A stretch of 17,746 bases of DNA from Chloroflexota bacterium (GTDB lineage Bacteria > Chloroflexota > Anaerolineae > Promineifilales > Promineifilaceae), in assembly GCA_008501785.1 (NCBI GenBank), contig QQUD01000147.1, forward strand, positions 1-17,746. The letters are read 5' to 3'. Numbering within the stretch: position 1 is the first letter of the stretch; each line of letters begins with the position of its first letter. The notes under the pieces were generated by a model. That model had not been told where the DNA came from. It did not search any database and was given only the letters and a program-made list of their open reading frames with translations. Of this stretch, positions 9,539 through 17,246 are shown piece by piece. The position numbers and the translations under genes were made by a program.

Positions 9539-9592
9539 GGCAAATCACAAAAAGTAAATTGAGAAAAGACAGACTAATGTTTGTGATTTGCC
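9539..9592. repeat. Perfect 13-bp inverted repeat between kinase and DUF2291 genes
   Basis: GGCAAATCACAAA (9539-9551) and TTTGTGATTTGCC (9580-9592) pair over 13 bases around a 28-base loop. On the transcribed strand there is no T run, so it is likely an mRNA processing, stability or attenuation element rather than a terminator. Confidence 0.6.
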
Positions 9593-9596
9593 TCAA

Positions 9597-9648
9597 GTAG
9601 AAGCCAATTGCGCCATTGGCTTGTTTCAAAATATATTTTGGCTTCTAC
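9597..9648. repeat. Overlapping, mutually exclusive inverted repeats at the kinase 3' end
   Basis: Hairpin A: AAGCCAAT (9601-9608) with ATTGGCTT (9615-9622), loop of 6. Hairpin B: GTAGAAGCCAA (9597-9607) with TTGGCTTCTAC (9638-9648), an 11-bp stem that reaches back across the kinase stop codon. Both use the same left arm and cannot form together. Confidence 0.55.
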
Positions 9649-11125
9649 ATAAAACCTGCTGCACGGCCGTTTTCCAGCCTGCAACCAACTCACTAACACG
9701 GTCCGGGGGCATCGACGCGCTGTACGCAGTGTAACCGGACGGCAGGTTCTTCAAATCATCCAGGGATGTATAAATCTTTAAGCCAAGACAACCGCAGAAG
9801 ACGGCTCCTAGGGCTGACAGTTCAGGTGTTTGGGCCGCATGAACCTGCAATTGATTCATGTCAGCCACAAATTGCATTAAAAAGCCATTGCTAACTGCAC
9901 CGCCATCTGCGTGAACGGTTTGCAAGTCTACTTGTGCTTCGGTTGCCATGAGTGATAGGACATCTCGAATGCGGAATCCGATTCCTTCCAATGCTGCACG
10001 CACAACGTGGTTTTTGTTGCTAGCTGGCGTTAAGCCAACGATGGCGGCGCGTGCGTTTGGCTGCCAATAGGGGGCGCTCAAACCGACAAAGGCCGGAACG
10101 AGGTATACACCGCCATTGTCGGAAACAGCCATTGCCAGTTCCTCCGTTTCCTCCACCGAGTCAATTAATCCTAATTGGTCACGAAGCCAGGTAATCGTGG
10201 CTCCCGTAAAATTCGTGATTCCCTCAAATGCATAAACAGGCTTACTATCAACAACCCAGGCAACGGCCGTTACAATCCCCTTGTCTGAGTAAGCCACCTC
10301 ACTGCCAATATTCAGCATCACGGAAGATCCCGTGCCAAACGTGACCTTGGCGCTCCCAGGCGCAAAACAGCGTTGGGCAAACAGCGCTCCCTGGGAATCA
10401 CCCATGATGCCGACGATGGGTAACGGCCGTTTCAACACCCCATCCAAATCCGTTTCACCAAACTTGGCATCACTGTCGCGCACTTCTGGCAAGGCCGCTT
10501 GTGGTACACTGAACAATTGGCATAGCTCTGCATCCCAGCCTAGTGTGTTAATGTCAAATAGCAGCGTGCGGGATGCATTGGTTTGGTCTGTGGCGAAGGC
10601 ACGGCCGTTTGTCAACCGGTATACTAAATAAGCATCAATCGTACCAATCAACGCCTCGCCAGCCTCTAGCTTTTTCTTGATGTTTGGATGGTTGTTTTGC
10701 AGCCAGGTGAGCTTTGAAGCAGGAAAATAGGTGTCGATTTTTAATCCAGTTTTGGACTGCACCAAATCGCCGTACCCGGCGGCTTCCAGTTCCGCACAAA
10801 TGGCTTCACCCCGACGGCACTGCCACACAATGGCGTTGTGCAGTGGTTTGCCAGTTGCCTTGTCAAAAACAACAACCGTTTCCCGCTGATTGGTGATGCT
10901 CAAACACAACAGGTTATCTTGCTTCTCCTCGTTGCGTTGTAACAACGTGGCGACAGCCTGCAATGTATTGCGATATATTTCATTCGCATCATGCTCGACC
11001 CAACCGGGCTGCGGGTAAATCTGTTGGTGAGAAACGGCCGTTTTGTCTAACAACTCACCCGTTTCTGTAAATAAAAGCGCCTTCGTTGCCGATGTCGATT
11101 GATCAATTGCAAGAATCCTCTTCAC
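9626..11125 (-). CDS. FGGY-family sugar/polyol kinase, glycerol-kinase-like
   Basis: Cytosolic ATP-dependent kinase, 499 residues, with both FGGY domains complete. It strongly resembles glycerol kinase over the first 280 residues: AIDQSTSATKA phosphate loop, IYPQPGWVEHD, ITNQRE (Arg81-Glu82), IVWQCRR (Trp101), DTYFPASKL (Tyr133), TDQTNASRTLLFD, and MGDSQGALFAQ with catalytic Asp243. Two glycerol-contacting positions differ: the Gln after the catalytic Asp is Ser244, and the Phe of the GTGCFM segment is Ser268, so the pocket should be larger and glycerol is unlikely to be the substrate. In context a ketopentose (xylulose-, ribulose- or apulose-like) fits. The start is GTG at 11125 with GAGG 8 bases upstream, 14 bases after the transketolase C-subunit stop. 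Four exact ACGGCCGT copies and a fifth near the 3' end make it the gene richest in that motif. Confidence 0.93.
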   Translation of the reverse strand: MKRILAIDQSTSATKALLFTETGELLDKTAVSHQQIYPQPGWVEHDANEIYRNTLQAVATLLQRNEEKQDNLLCLSITNQRETVVVFDKATGKPLHNAIVWQCRRGEAICAELEAAGYGDLVQSKTGLKIDTYFPASKLTWLQNNHPNIKKKLEAGEALIGTIDAYLVYRLTNGRAFATDQTNASRTLLFDINTLGWDAELCQLFSVPQAALPEVRDSDAKFGETDLDGVLKRPLPIVGIMGDSQGALFAQRCFAPGSAKVTFGTGSSVMLNIGSEVAYSDKGIVTAVAWVVDSKPVYAFEGITNFTGATITWLRDQLGLIDSVEETEELAMAVSDNGGVYLVPAFVGLSAPYWQPNARAAIVGLTPASNKNHVVRAALEGIGFRIRDVLSLMATEAQVDLQTVHADGGAVSNGFLMQFVADMNQLQVHAAQTPELSALGAVFCGCLGLKIYTSLDDLKNLPSGYTAYSASMPPDRVSELVAGWKTAVQQVLCRSQNIF

Positions 11126-11139
11126 GTCACCTACCTCTT

Positions 11140-12075
11140 CTATTTCAAAAGTTGTTGGGCTGTTTTGGCTAAGCCTTCGGGCGTGATGCCATAATGGGAA
11201 AAAATCTCACTTTGGCTGCCTGTTACGGTGTATTCGTCAGGAATGGCAACCGCCTTGAATGGCAAACAGATGCCATGTTCCATTAATAACGCAGCCACTG
11301 TGCTGCCCAGCCCTCCATAAACACTGTGTTCTTCAACCGTAATGATAGCCCGAGAATGTCGTGCTGCGGATAGGACGGCCGTTTTATCTAACGGCTTCAG
11401 CGTATGCATGCTGATTACGCCAGCAGCAATACCTTTTTCAATCAACAATTCGCTGGCTTGCACCGCACGAGATGTCGGTTCGCCAATAGCTAGGAAGGTG
11501 ACATCATCTCCTTCTGCCAACGTAATCGCTTTGCCAATTTCAAAACTCGTGTCCCCATTGTGTAAATGCAACATCGGTTTCTTGCCAAACCGGATGTAAA
11601 TGGGCTTAGGGTGAGAAACCGCAGCCTTTATAGCTTCTGCTGTTTCAAAATTGTCGGCAGGAACAACAATGTCCAGGTTATTGATCGCCTGCAATGCAGC
11701 AAAATCATGTAAAGAATGATGCGTGGAGCCAAGTGCGCCATAACTTACGCCTGCACTAATGCCAATCAGCTTGACAGGGTTATCAGAGTAGGCGACATCA
11801 TTTTTGATTTGCTCCAACGACCGTGCGGTCAAGAAACAGGCGGGTGATACACCAAAAACTTTTTTCCCGGAAGCGGCCAATCCCGCTGAAACGCCTACCA
11901 ACGTTTGTTCTGCAATACCAACTTCAACAATTTGATCCGGCAATGCATTTGCAAATGGCACCAGCTTACCCGAACCGCGTGAGTCACTCGTCACTACCAA
12001 AATATCACGATCTTCTTGCGCTAAACTCAGCAGCGTTGCTGCAAATACTTCCAGATTTGGTTTACCAACTTCCAT
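11140..12075 (-). CDS. Transketolase C-terminal subunit
   Basis: C-terminal half (pyrimidine-binding and C domains) of a split thiamine-diphosphate transketolase, 311 residues. Seen: DSRGSG near the start, the EVGIAEQ segment carrying the Glu that activates the thiamine pyrimidine, GVSYGALGSTHHSLHD with conserved His residues, IVVPAD, YIRFGK, and the C-domain TVEEHSVYGGLGSTVAALL. The ATG at 12075 was chosen because GGGAG lies 9 bases upstream and it follows the N-subunit stop by 5 bases; an in-frame GTG at 12093 would overlap that gene. Must act as a complex with the N subunit. Such split pairs occur in dedicated sugar operons, including the apulose-4-phosphate transketolase pair of the D-apiose route, as well as in general pentose metabolism. 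Confidence 0.94.
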   Translation of the reverse strand: MEVGKPNLEVFAATLLSLAQEDRDILVVTSDSRGSGKLVPFANALPDQIVEVGIAEQTLVGVSAGLAASGKKVFGVSPACFLTARSLEQIKNDVAYSDNPVKLIGISAGVSYGALGSTHHSLHDFAALQAINNLDIVVPADNFETAEAIKAAVSHPKPIYIRFGKKPMLHLHNGDTSFEIGKAITLAEGDDVTFLAIGEPTSRAVQASELLIEKGIAAGVISMHTLKPLDKTAVLSAARHSRAIITVEEHSVYGGLGSTVAALLMEHGICLPFKAVAIPDEYTVTGSQSEIFSHYGITPEGLAKTAQQLLK

Positions 12076-12080
12076 CTTAC

Positions 12081-12920
12081 TTATCTCCCACACGCTTGTT
12101 CAGCCGCATCCAGTTCAAGCATTGCTTTGGCAAATTCGTCATCGCTTGGAACATGGTGATGCCAAGAGACCTGATTTTCGATGAAGCTAATCCCCTTCCC
12201 TTTGGTTGTGTGCGCAAGAATAAGATTTGGTTTTCCTGGCTCAAAGGGGAGCTGGTCAAAAATGTCTAATAGTTCAGGTATGTCGTTGCCGTTCACTTCA
12301 CGCACGGCATATCCAAATGCGGTGAATTTTTCACGCAAATGAGTCACACCTGTGACAGTGTCAACTGGACCGGTAATTTGCAATTTATTGTAATCTACAA
12401 TGACAACTAAATTATCTAGTCCATAATGAGCAGCTGCCATGGAGGCTTCCCAGTTGGAGCCTTCTTCCAGCTCGCCATCGCCTAACAAGGTGAAGACACG
12501 GTATAAACGGCCGTCTTTTTTCGCAGCCAGCGCAGTACCAACAGCAATTGGAAGACCATGACCCAATGCACCTGTGTTTTGCTCTATCCCATTCACTTTG
12601 CGGGTTGGATGACCAATAAAGTGAGATTGATATTGATTCAGGCTGTCTAATGCTTCTTCTGGATAAAAGCCTTTGTCAGCTAACACGGTATACAACGCTT
12701 CTACAGAATGACCTTTGCTTTGAATATATCGATCTCGGTCATCATCGCTAAAAGTCTCAGGTGAAACATTCAATATGCGGTTGTAGAGCACATTTAATAT
12801 ATCTACAGCCGAAAGACTTCCTCCCGTATGACCCGCTTTTGCTTTTTTGATAATAGACAATACCTTTCTACGATATTGTATTGATTTGAGTTCTAGAGTT
12901 TCTACAGTTAATTCATTCAT
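12081..12920 (-). CDS. Transketolase N-terminal subunit
   Basis: Thiamine-diphosphate-binding half of a split transketolase, 279 residues. Seen: AGHTGGSLS with His31, SKGHSVEALY with His71, QNTGALGHGLPIAVG (residues 115-128), and the thiamine/Mg motif starting GDGELEEGSNWEAS (147-160) and ending at Asn178 in DYNKLQ. It transfers two-carbon units between sugar phosphates with the C subunit encoded 5 bases downstream. It is the first gene of the leftward operon; a weak GAGAAG lies before the ATG. Upstream is the operator-rich region shared with the divergent regulator, so its expression is probably inducible by a sugar or sugar phosphate. Being first in the operon suggests a dedicated catabolic job rather than a housekeeping one. 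Confidence 0.95.
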   Translation of the reverse strand: MNELTVETLELKSIQYRRKVLSIIKKAKAGHTGGSLSAVDILNVLYNRILNVSPETFSDDDRDRYIQSKGHSVEALYTVLADKGFYPEEALDSLNQYQSHFIGHPTRKVNGIEQNTGALGHGLPIAVGTALAAKKDGRLYRVFTLLGDGELEEGSNWEASMAAAHYGLDNLVVIVDYNKLQITGPVDTVTGVTHLREKFTAFGYAVREVNGNDIPELLDIFDQLPFEPGKPNLILAHTTKGKGISFIENQVSWHHHVPSDDEFAKAMLELDAAEQACGR

Positions 12921-12952
12921 TCAATCTTCTCAACTTATAGACAATCTAGACT

Positions 12953-12966
12953 TGAATAATTATTCA
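12953..12966. promoter_or_regulatory. Perfect palindromic operator-like site 1
   Basis: TGAATAATTATTCA is a perfect 14-bp palindrome 33 bases upstream of the transketolase start. A near copy, TGCATAATTATTCA, lies at 13030-13043. AATAAT inside it could be part of a minus-strand -10 box (TTGAAA lies 15 bases upstream on that strand, shorter than ideal), so binding here would block the operon promoter. The likely ligand-responsive binder is the divergent SorC-family regulator. Confidence 0.55.
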
Positions 12967-12971
12967 GCGTC

Positions 12972-12990
12972 CAATATTATTTCAATATTG
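12972..12990. repeat. CAATATT/AATATTG inverted repeat
   Basis: CAATATT (12972-12978) and AATATTG (12984-12990) are separated by 5 bases, between operator-like sites 1 and 2. It may be a further half-site pair for the regulator or a minor promoter element. Confidence 0.3.
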
Positions 12991-13029
12991 TGCAGATTAC
13001 ACAAAAAGAACTGCTTGGTCAATGCAAAT

Positions 13030-13043
13030 TGCATAATTATTCA
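13030..13043. promoter_or_regulatory. Operator-like site 2
   Basis: TGCATAATTATTCA matches site 1 at 13 of 14 positions. It lies just upstream of the regulator's -35 box, with a spacing of 77 bases from site 1, compatible with cooperative binding by a tetrameric SorC-family protein. Confidence 0.5.
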
Positions 13044-13047
13044 AGGT

Positions 13048-13076
13048 TTGATAATATTTCAGCAAAAGAATATAAT
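13048..13076 (+). promoter_or_regulatory. Sigma70-type promoter of the regulator gene
   Basis: TTGATA (13048-13053), 17-base spacer, TATAAT (13071-13076). The -35 region overlaps TGATAATATTTCA (13049-13061), a degenerate version of the operator-like sites, suggesting autoregulation. Start codon 13139 leaves a leader of about 55 bases. Confidence 0.75.
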
Positions 13077-13138
13077 TCCTACAATGCAGACAGAAGCTAT
13101 CACCCCAACCAAGGTGCGCAAAACTATAAGGAATGAAA

Positions 13139-14095
13139 ATGGCACGAATTGATGAATTAAGACTAATGACACGTGTGGCGCGAATGTATTATGAAGACGA
13201 CATGCGCCAATCCGAGATTGCAAAACAGCTCGGACTCTCTCAAGCAACCATTTCGCGATTATTTAAAAAGGCAAAAGAAGAGGGAATCGTTCGCATCTCG
13301 GTTAATGTGCCACAAGGCGTTTTTTCCGAACTGGAAGAAGAAATTATTGCAAAATTCAATCTACGAGATGCCATTATTGTGGATTGCGTACACGAAAATG
13401 AACAGATGATTCTACGCGACATTGGTGCAGCAGCAGCCTACTATGTTGAAACAACAGTCAAACCAAATGAAGTCATAGGTTTGTCATCTTGGAGTTCGAC
13501 GCTGCTGGCGATGGTTGATGCCATGCACCAAATACCGCGCAAGCCCGACGTGCGCGTTGTGCAAGTTTTGGGTGGGATTGGCAATCCTTCAGCAGAAATC
13601 CATGCCGCCCGTTTAACCACACGGTTTGCGAAACTTGTAAACGGTACAGCGACATTTTTATCTGCTCCAGGTATCGTTGGCTCAGAGCAATCATTGCAAG
13701 TCTTACTTGAAGATCAATATATTCAAGATGCAATGAACTTGTTTAATGAAGTGAGTTTAGCCTTGGTCGGCATCGGTGCAGTCGAGCCGTCTGAATTGCT
13801 GGCAGACAGCGGCAATATTTTCTCAAATGAAGAACTGGATATTCTTCGAGGCAAAGGAGCCGTTGGCGATATTTTGCTACGTTTCTTTGATGATATGGGG
13901 CAGCCAGTTCAAACTTCTTTCGATCATAGGGTTGTGTCAATGACGCTGCCACAGCTGCGCAATGCAGATCGTGCGGTAGGTGTAGCCGGTGGCAAACGAA
14001 AATTCAACGCCATCTTGGGTGCACTGCGCAGTGAAAATATCAACATACTCATAACAGATTGCTTTACTGCTAAACGTCTTGTGGCAACATCTTAG
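13139..14095 (+). CDS. SorC/DeoR-family sugar-binding transcriptional regulator
   Basis: DNA-binding regulator of 318 residues. A helix-turn-helix lies at about residues 24-44 (QSEIAKQLGLSQATISRLFKKAKEEG); the remainder is the SorC sugar-phosphate-binding domain with LGGIGNPSAEIHAARLTTRFA, ATFLSAPGIV, LVGIGAVEPS and the C-terminal GVAGGKRKFNAILGALRS signature. Start 13139 was chosen because AAGGA lies 6 bases upstream; the in-frame ATG at 13133 is too close to it. Divergent from the transketolase-importer operon with palindromic sites between them, so it most likely controls that operon and itself, releasing or changing binding when a phosphorylated sugar intermediate accumulates. Whether it represses or activates is not visible. 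Confidence 0.95.
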   Translation: MARIDELRLMTRVARMYYEDDMRQSEIAKQLGLSQATISRLFKKAKEEGIVRISVNVPQGVFSELEEEIIAKFNLRDAIIVDCVHENEQMILRDIGAAAAYYVETTVKPNEVIGLSSWSSTLLAMVDAMHQIPRKPDVRVVQVLGGIGNPSAEIHAARLTTRFAKLVNGTATFLSAPGIVGSEQSLQVLLEDQYIQDAMNLFNEVSLALVGIGAVEPSELLADSGNIFSNEELDILRGKGAVGDILLRFFDDMGQPVQTSFDHRVVSMTLPQLRNADRAVGVAGGKRKFNAILGALRSENINILITDCFTAKRLVATS

Positions 14096-14141
14096 TAGCC
14101 GTTCGGAAATAAAATAGGGGTTTCGGAACCGAACGGCTACT
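14094..14141 (+). terminator. 13-bp hairpin at the regulator stop codon
   Basis: AGTAGCCGTTCGG (14094-14106) pairs perfectly with CCGAACGGCTACT (14129-14141), starting inside the regulator stop codon, with a 22-base loop and only TTT after the stem. Probably ends or protects the regulator mRNA; the T run is short. Confidence 0.45.
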
Positions 14142-14145
14142 TTAA

Positions 14146-14183
14146 GCCCATTCGCCAATTCCATATTTTATTTGCGAATGGGC
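14146..14183 (-). terminator. 10-bp hairpin between convergent genes
   Basis: GCCCATTCGC (14146-14155) pairs perfectly with GCGAATGGGC (14174-14183) around an 18-base loop, downstream of the GH127 gene on the minus strand and 4 bases from the other hairpin. The minus-strand exit reads TTAAAG, so termination would be weak. Its loop is complementary to the loop of the neighbouring hairpin over 10 bases. Confidence 0.4.
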
Positions 14184-14264
14184 ACTTAGCACTAACACGT
14201 AAGCTTTAAAAAAAATCATGCTATGAATTATTTCGCAACCATCCCTGCCGCCGATGCCCCATCT

Positions 14265-16214
14265 TTAGGCTCTTACCCAGACCGTCATCTGCGACGGTCC
14301 GCGGTTGCCCCAGAGATAATAGGGGATGAAAGTCAATGGAGTGGAGTCCAGAGATTTTGCGGAGATCACGCTTGTTCCACCAAGTAGATCGGAATCGAAC
14401 TGTTCTGCCAGGGAAGTCGGATCGATCTGGACGTTGAAAATATCTACCTCGTAGTTGTCAACACTCTCCAAGCAGTAAACCAGTGGACCGGCTGTGACGG
14501 CTACTTTGCCCTTGTGACCCTTAACCTTTGGGTGGGCGCGTCGCAATTGGATGTCCATGTTGAAATCGATCTCAACCAGATCGCCAGACGACCAATTGCG
14601 CTGGATATCGAAGAAGCGACTGATCCGCGGATCATAGCCTGAGGCGGTTTGCTCATTATCTACCGGGTCTGCAGTGGGGAAATCATGTCCCTCATTGTTT
14701 ATTCGCAACAAGGTGTCTTTCGTCCAAGAGGGAATGCGTAGGTGCAAGCTGAATGCCTGAGTTTCGCCTGGAGTGACCACGATTCGGACATTTCCTTGCC
14801 ACGGGAACCCAGTTTCAATTTTGAGGTTCACATTGCCGCATTTCTCAAACACTGTTTCGCTGTTTACATATTGGTGTACCCAGACATTTTTCTCATCATT
14901 TGTATACAGATACTTGCCGAGGTCAGCCCACGTACGCGAAATATTAGATGGGCAGCAAGGGACTTCATACCACGCCTGTCGGGTGACACCACCTTTGCAG
15001 GTCAATGGGTTATTGTAAAGGTAGGAGGTTCCTTCAACTCCCATGCCAACGCCGGCGGCATTGTATAGCTGCCATTCAAACAGGTCACTGTATTGGGCTC
15101 TATCGGTCAGCTGGACCATCTCCCAGTTCCAAAACATACTCGCTAGTGCAGCACAAGTTTCAGCATAGGCAAATTCGGGATCGAGTTCGTAATCATTGCC
15201 AAAGCCTTCCAGAGCAGGCAGTGAGCCAATGCCACCCGTAACATACATCCTCCGGGAAACCATATGATCCCAAACGCGCTCAAGCGGAGTAAGGAGAGAT
15301 AAATCTCCACTCTCGCGGGCTAGCATTGAAACGGCCGTTTCCAGATAAGCAAACCGAACCGAATGCCCAACGGGCACAGTCTGGGCTCGGACCGGAGCAT
15401 GCTGCTGTAAATATTTGCCTGTCAGCGCGTTGAGCGTATAGCGCAGCGTAATGTTCCAGGGCTTTTTAGCTTCATTCCCAGCAGGGACCTGAAATGGAGT
15501 TAAGTCTGGATGGGCAGCCAAGTGAGCCTGTCGCTGCCTCTTGACCACTTCCTTTCTCTTTTCCACGATGGAATTCTGCCGAAAAACAGAAAGACCGAAT
15601 CCCCGTTGGCGACCGCGCTGCTCAATGAACTGCCTGGCCGTATCCAGATAGTCAGCCTGCTCGGTTAGCCGATACAACCGCAGCAAGGCGATCTCGATCT
15701 CCTGATGTCCGGGGGTATAAACAGGCCCTTTACCTTTGAAGTCAGCCACAATCCGGTCTGCGGCTCGCTGGGCGATCTCGATCAGGTCGTTGCGCCCCGT
15801 AGCCTGATGGTGCGAAATGCCAGCCTCGATCAAATGGCCGTGGCAGTATAACTCGTGCTCGATTTGCAGGTTGGCCCAGCGTGTATCAGGGAAATGAATC
15901 TGATTGTAGGTATAAATGTAGCCATCGGTTTTTTGCACACGGCCGATCAGCGTGATGAAATCATCCATCAAGGCAGCCAAACGTGGGCTTGGGTGAGTGG
16001 CGTAGACTCGCGCAGCCGCGTCCAGCCATTTGAAGGCATCCGAATCGGCAAAGAACCAGCCTTCGCGAAACCCCTCTGTTTCACCGGTCAAGATGCGGAA
16101 ATTCTCAATACTGCCTGAAGCTTCCAGCTGTTCCCATTGATGGAATATCGCTGTCTCGGCATTAACAGCCAGACGATCATACCAATACCCTGGAAGGATT
16201 TTTGCCTGATTCAT
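14265..16214 (-). CDS. GH127 beta-L-arabinofuranosidase
   Basis: Glycoside hydrolase of family GH127 (formerly DUF1680), 649 residues, close to the usual length. It removes beta-L-arabinofuranosyl residues from plant-type glycans or glycoproteins. The family's zinc-binding and catalytic residues are in place: Glu352 and Cys354 in AETCAAL, and Cys420-Cys421 in VPCCPSNISR, one of which is the nucleophile by comparison with HypBA1. Also seen: FFADSDAFKWLDAA, DGYIYTYNQ, ELYCHGHLIEAG, MYVTGGIGS and the C-terminal PLVYCLE. No signal peptide, so it is probably intracellular and acts on imported oligosaccharides, in line with the two permease genes just upstream. GGGAG lies 8 bases before the ATG. 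The ATG overlaps the stop of a short upstream ORF as ATGA. Confidence 0.95.
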   Translation of the reverse strand: MNQAKILPGYWYDRLAVNAETAIFHQWEQLEASGSIENFRILTGETEGFREGWFFADSDAFKWLDAAARVYATHPSPRLAALMDDFITLIGRVQKTDGYIYTYNQIHFPDTRWANLQIEHELYCHGHLIEAGISHHQATGRNDLIEIAQRAADRIVADFKGKGPVYTPGHQEIEIALLRLYRLTEQADYLDTARQFIEQRGRQRGFGLSVFRQNSIVEKRKEVVKRQRQAHLAAHPDLTPFQVPAGNEAKKPWNITLRYTLNALTGKYLQQHAPVRAQTVPVGHSVRFAYLETAVSMLARESGDLSLLTPLERVWDHMVSRRMYVTGGIGSLPALEGFGNDYELDPEFAYAETCAALASMFWNWEMVQLTDRAQYSDLFEWQLYNAAGVGMGVEGTSYLYNNPLTCKGGVTRQAWYEVPCCPSNISRTWADLGKYLYTNDEKNVWVHQYVNSETVFEKCGNVNLKIETGFPWQGNVRIVVTPGETQAFSLHLRIPSWTKDTLLRINNEGHDFPTADPVDNEQTASGYDPRISRFFDIQRNWSSGDLVEIDFNMDIQLRRAHPKVKGHKGKVAVTAGPLVYCLESVDNYEVDIFNVQIDPTSLAEQFDSDLLGGTSVISAKSLDSTPLTFIPYYLWGNRGPSQMTVWVRA

Positions 16215-16318
16215 ATGCTTTTCTCCCAGCAGGTGCGGCCAAACGGAATCAACAAAGGCAAGGCGCTCGCAGAACCTGTGGTATCGACAATAACAGATTG
16301 ATTGTTAATCGTAGTCAT
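16211..16318 (-). pseudogene. 35-codon ORF resembling a GH127 N-terminal leader
   Basis: The ORF starts at 16318 after a GAGAG-type site and begins MTTINNQSVIVDTTGSAS, then ALPLLIPFG. Many GH127 proteins carry a short V-x-VDT-S...A-L-x-P-x-P leader ahead of the catalytic domain, and this piece resembles it, but it lies in a different frame from the GH127 gene and stops in ATGA overlap with it. It could be the remnant of a second GH127 copy, a frameshifted N-terminus, or a coupled leader peptide. The resemblance is from memory of the family and is less certain than the ribokinase case. Confidence 0.4.
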
Positions 16319-16354
16319 AAATTTCTCTCTTTTATAAATAGTGTTTGGTGAAAC

Positions 16355-17224
16355 TTAGCCTTTAACCGCCCCGCTGGTCAAACCCTCCAGGTAGTAACGC
16401 TGTAACAACAGAAATAGAACGACACAAGGAATAATGGCCACCATCACCCCGGCCTGCAATGCCCCCCAGTCGATCCCAAAGAAACCGGCTTGAACATTGG
16501 AGAGCAAAATTGGCAGCGTAAAGTTATCTTCCTGCGTCATAAAAATCAGGGCTGCCAAAAATTCATTCCAAGAGTTGATAAATGTATAAATGGTTACGGT
16601 GATAATGCCCGGCATCACTAAAGGCAACATAACCCGGTAGAGCATACTGAACGAGCTGCAGCCGTCCAGTAATGCCGCTTCTTCTAATTCACGCGGGATG
16701 GATTCAAAGCTGTTACGCATGAGAAATAGACCAAAGGGAAGTTGAAAGGTAATGTAAACTAAAGCCAACCCAAATAGGGTGTTTTGTAGCTTTAAAAAGC
16801 CCATAATTAGAAACAAGGGGGTTAAAATTGATTGGAAGGGAATCATTAAGGCAGACAAGATTATTACAAACAGCACATTTTTGCCGCGAAAAGAAAAGCG
16901 GGCAAAGCCATATCCCCCCAGCCCACTGAGAAGGATTGTACCTGCTACCGTAATGGCAGCTACAATGACGCTGTTTGAAAAATATTTAGGCAGCCCAACG
17001 CCAATATCGTTAAGCTTTGTATAGTTTTCAAAGCTAAAATGGCTTGGCAGATAGGTGGGAGGCACTGCAGCAGCTTCAGCTGGTGGCTTGATGGAATTGA
17101 GTCCCGACCAGACAATCGGAAAAAGGAAGCCCAAGGCCAGGATAATACAAAAAATATAGATTAGATTGGTGGAAACAAAAATTCGGGCGGGCCAGATTAA
17201 TGACGACTTCGTTTGGTTATTCAT
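16355..17224 (-). CDS. Carbohydrate ABC transporter permease, MalG type
   Basis: Inner-membrane permease of the MalG/UgpE type, 289 residues from the chosen start, with about six membrane segments. The cytoplasmic EAA loop that docks the ATPase is clear at residues 182-206 (EAALLDGCSSFSMLYRVMLP, then LVMPG). The end, TSGAVKG, is the usual terminus of this family. Start 17224 has AAGGA 8 bases upstream; an upstream ATG at 17284 would overlap the neighbouring permease gene and has no such site. Pairs with the MalF-type permease immediately upstream; the binding protein would lie beyond the window. With GH127 downstream, an arabino-oligosaccharide is a plausible solute. Confidence 0.95.
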   Translation of the reverse strand: MNNQTKSSLIWPARIFVSTNLIYIFCIILALGFLFPIVWSGLNSIKPPAEAAAVPPTYLPSHFSFENYTKLNDIGVGLPKYFSNSVIVAAITVAGTILLSGLGGYGFARFSFRGKNVLFVIILSALMIPFQSILTPLFLIMGFLKLQNTLFGLALVYITFQLPFGLFLMRNSFESIPRELEEAALLDGCSSFSMLYRVMLPLVMPGIITVTIYTFINSWNEFLAALIFMTQEDNFTLPILLSNVQAGFFGIDWGALQAGVMVAIIPCVVLFLLLQRYYLEGLTSGAVKG

Positions 17225-17246
17225 AAAAATGTTCCTTTTATCAACA

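Noticed and set aside
9626..11125. Calling the FGGY enzyme glycerol kinase (glpK)
   Set aside because: Two substrate-contacting positions differ, and there is no glycerol facilitator or glycerol-3-phosphate dehydrogenase gene nearby.
12921..13020. A clear sigma70 promoter for the transketolase-importer operon
   Set aside because: No pair of boxes with good matches and 16-18 base spacing was found on the minus strand; the best, TTGAAA to AATAAT, has only 15. The promoter must be in this region but cannot be placed.
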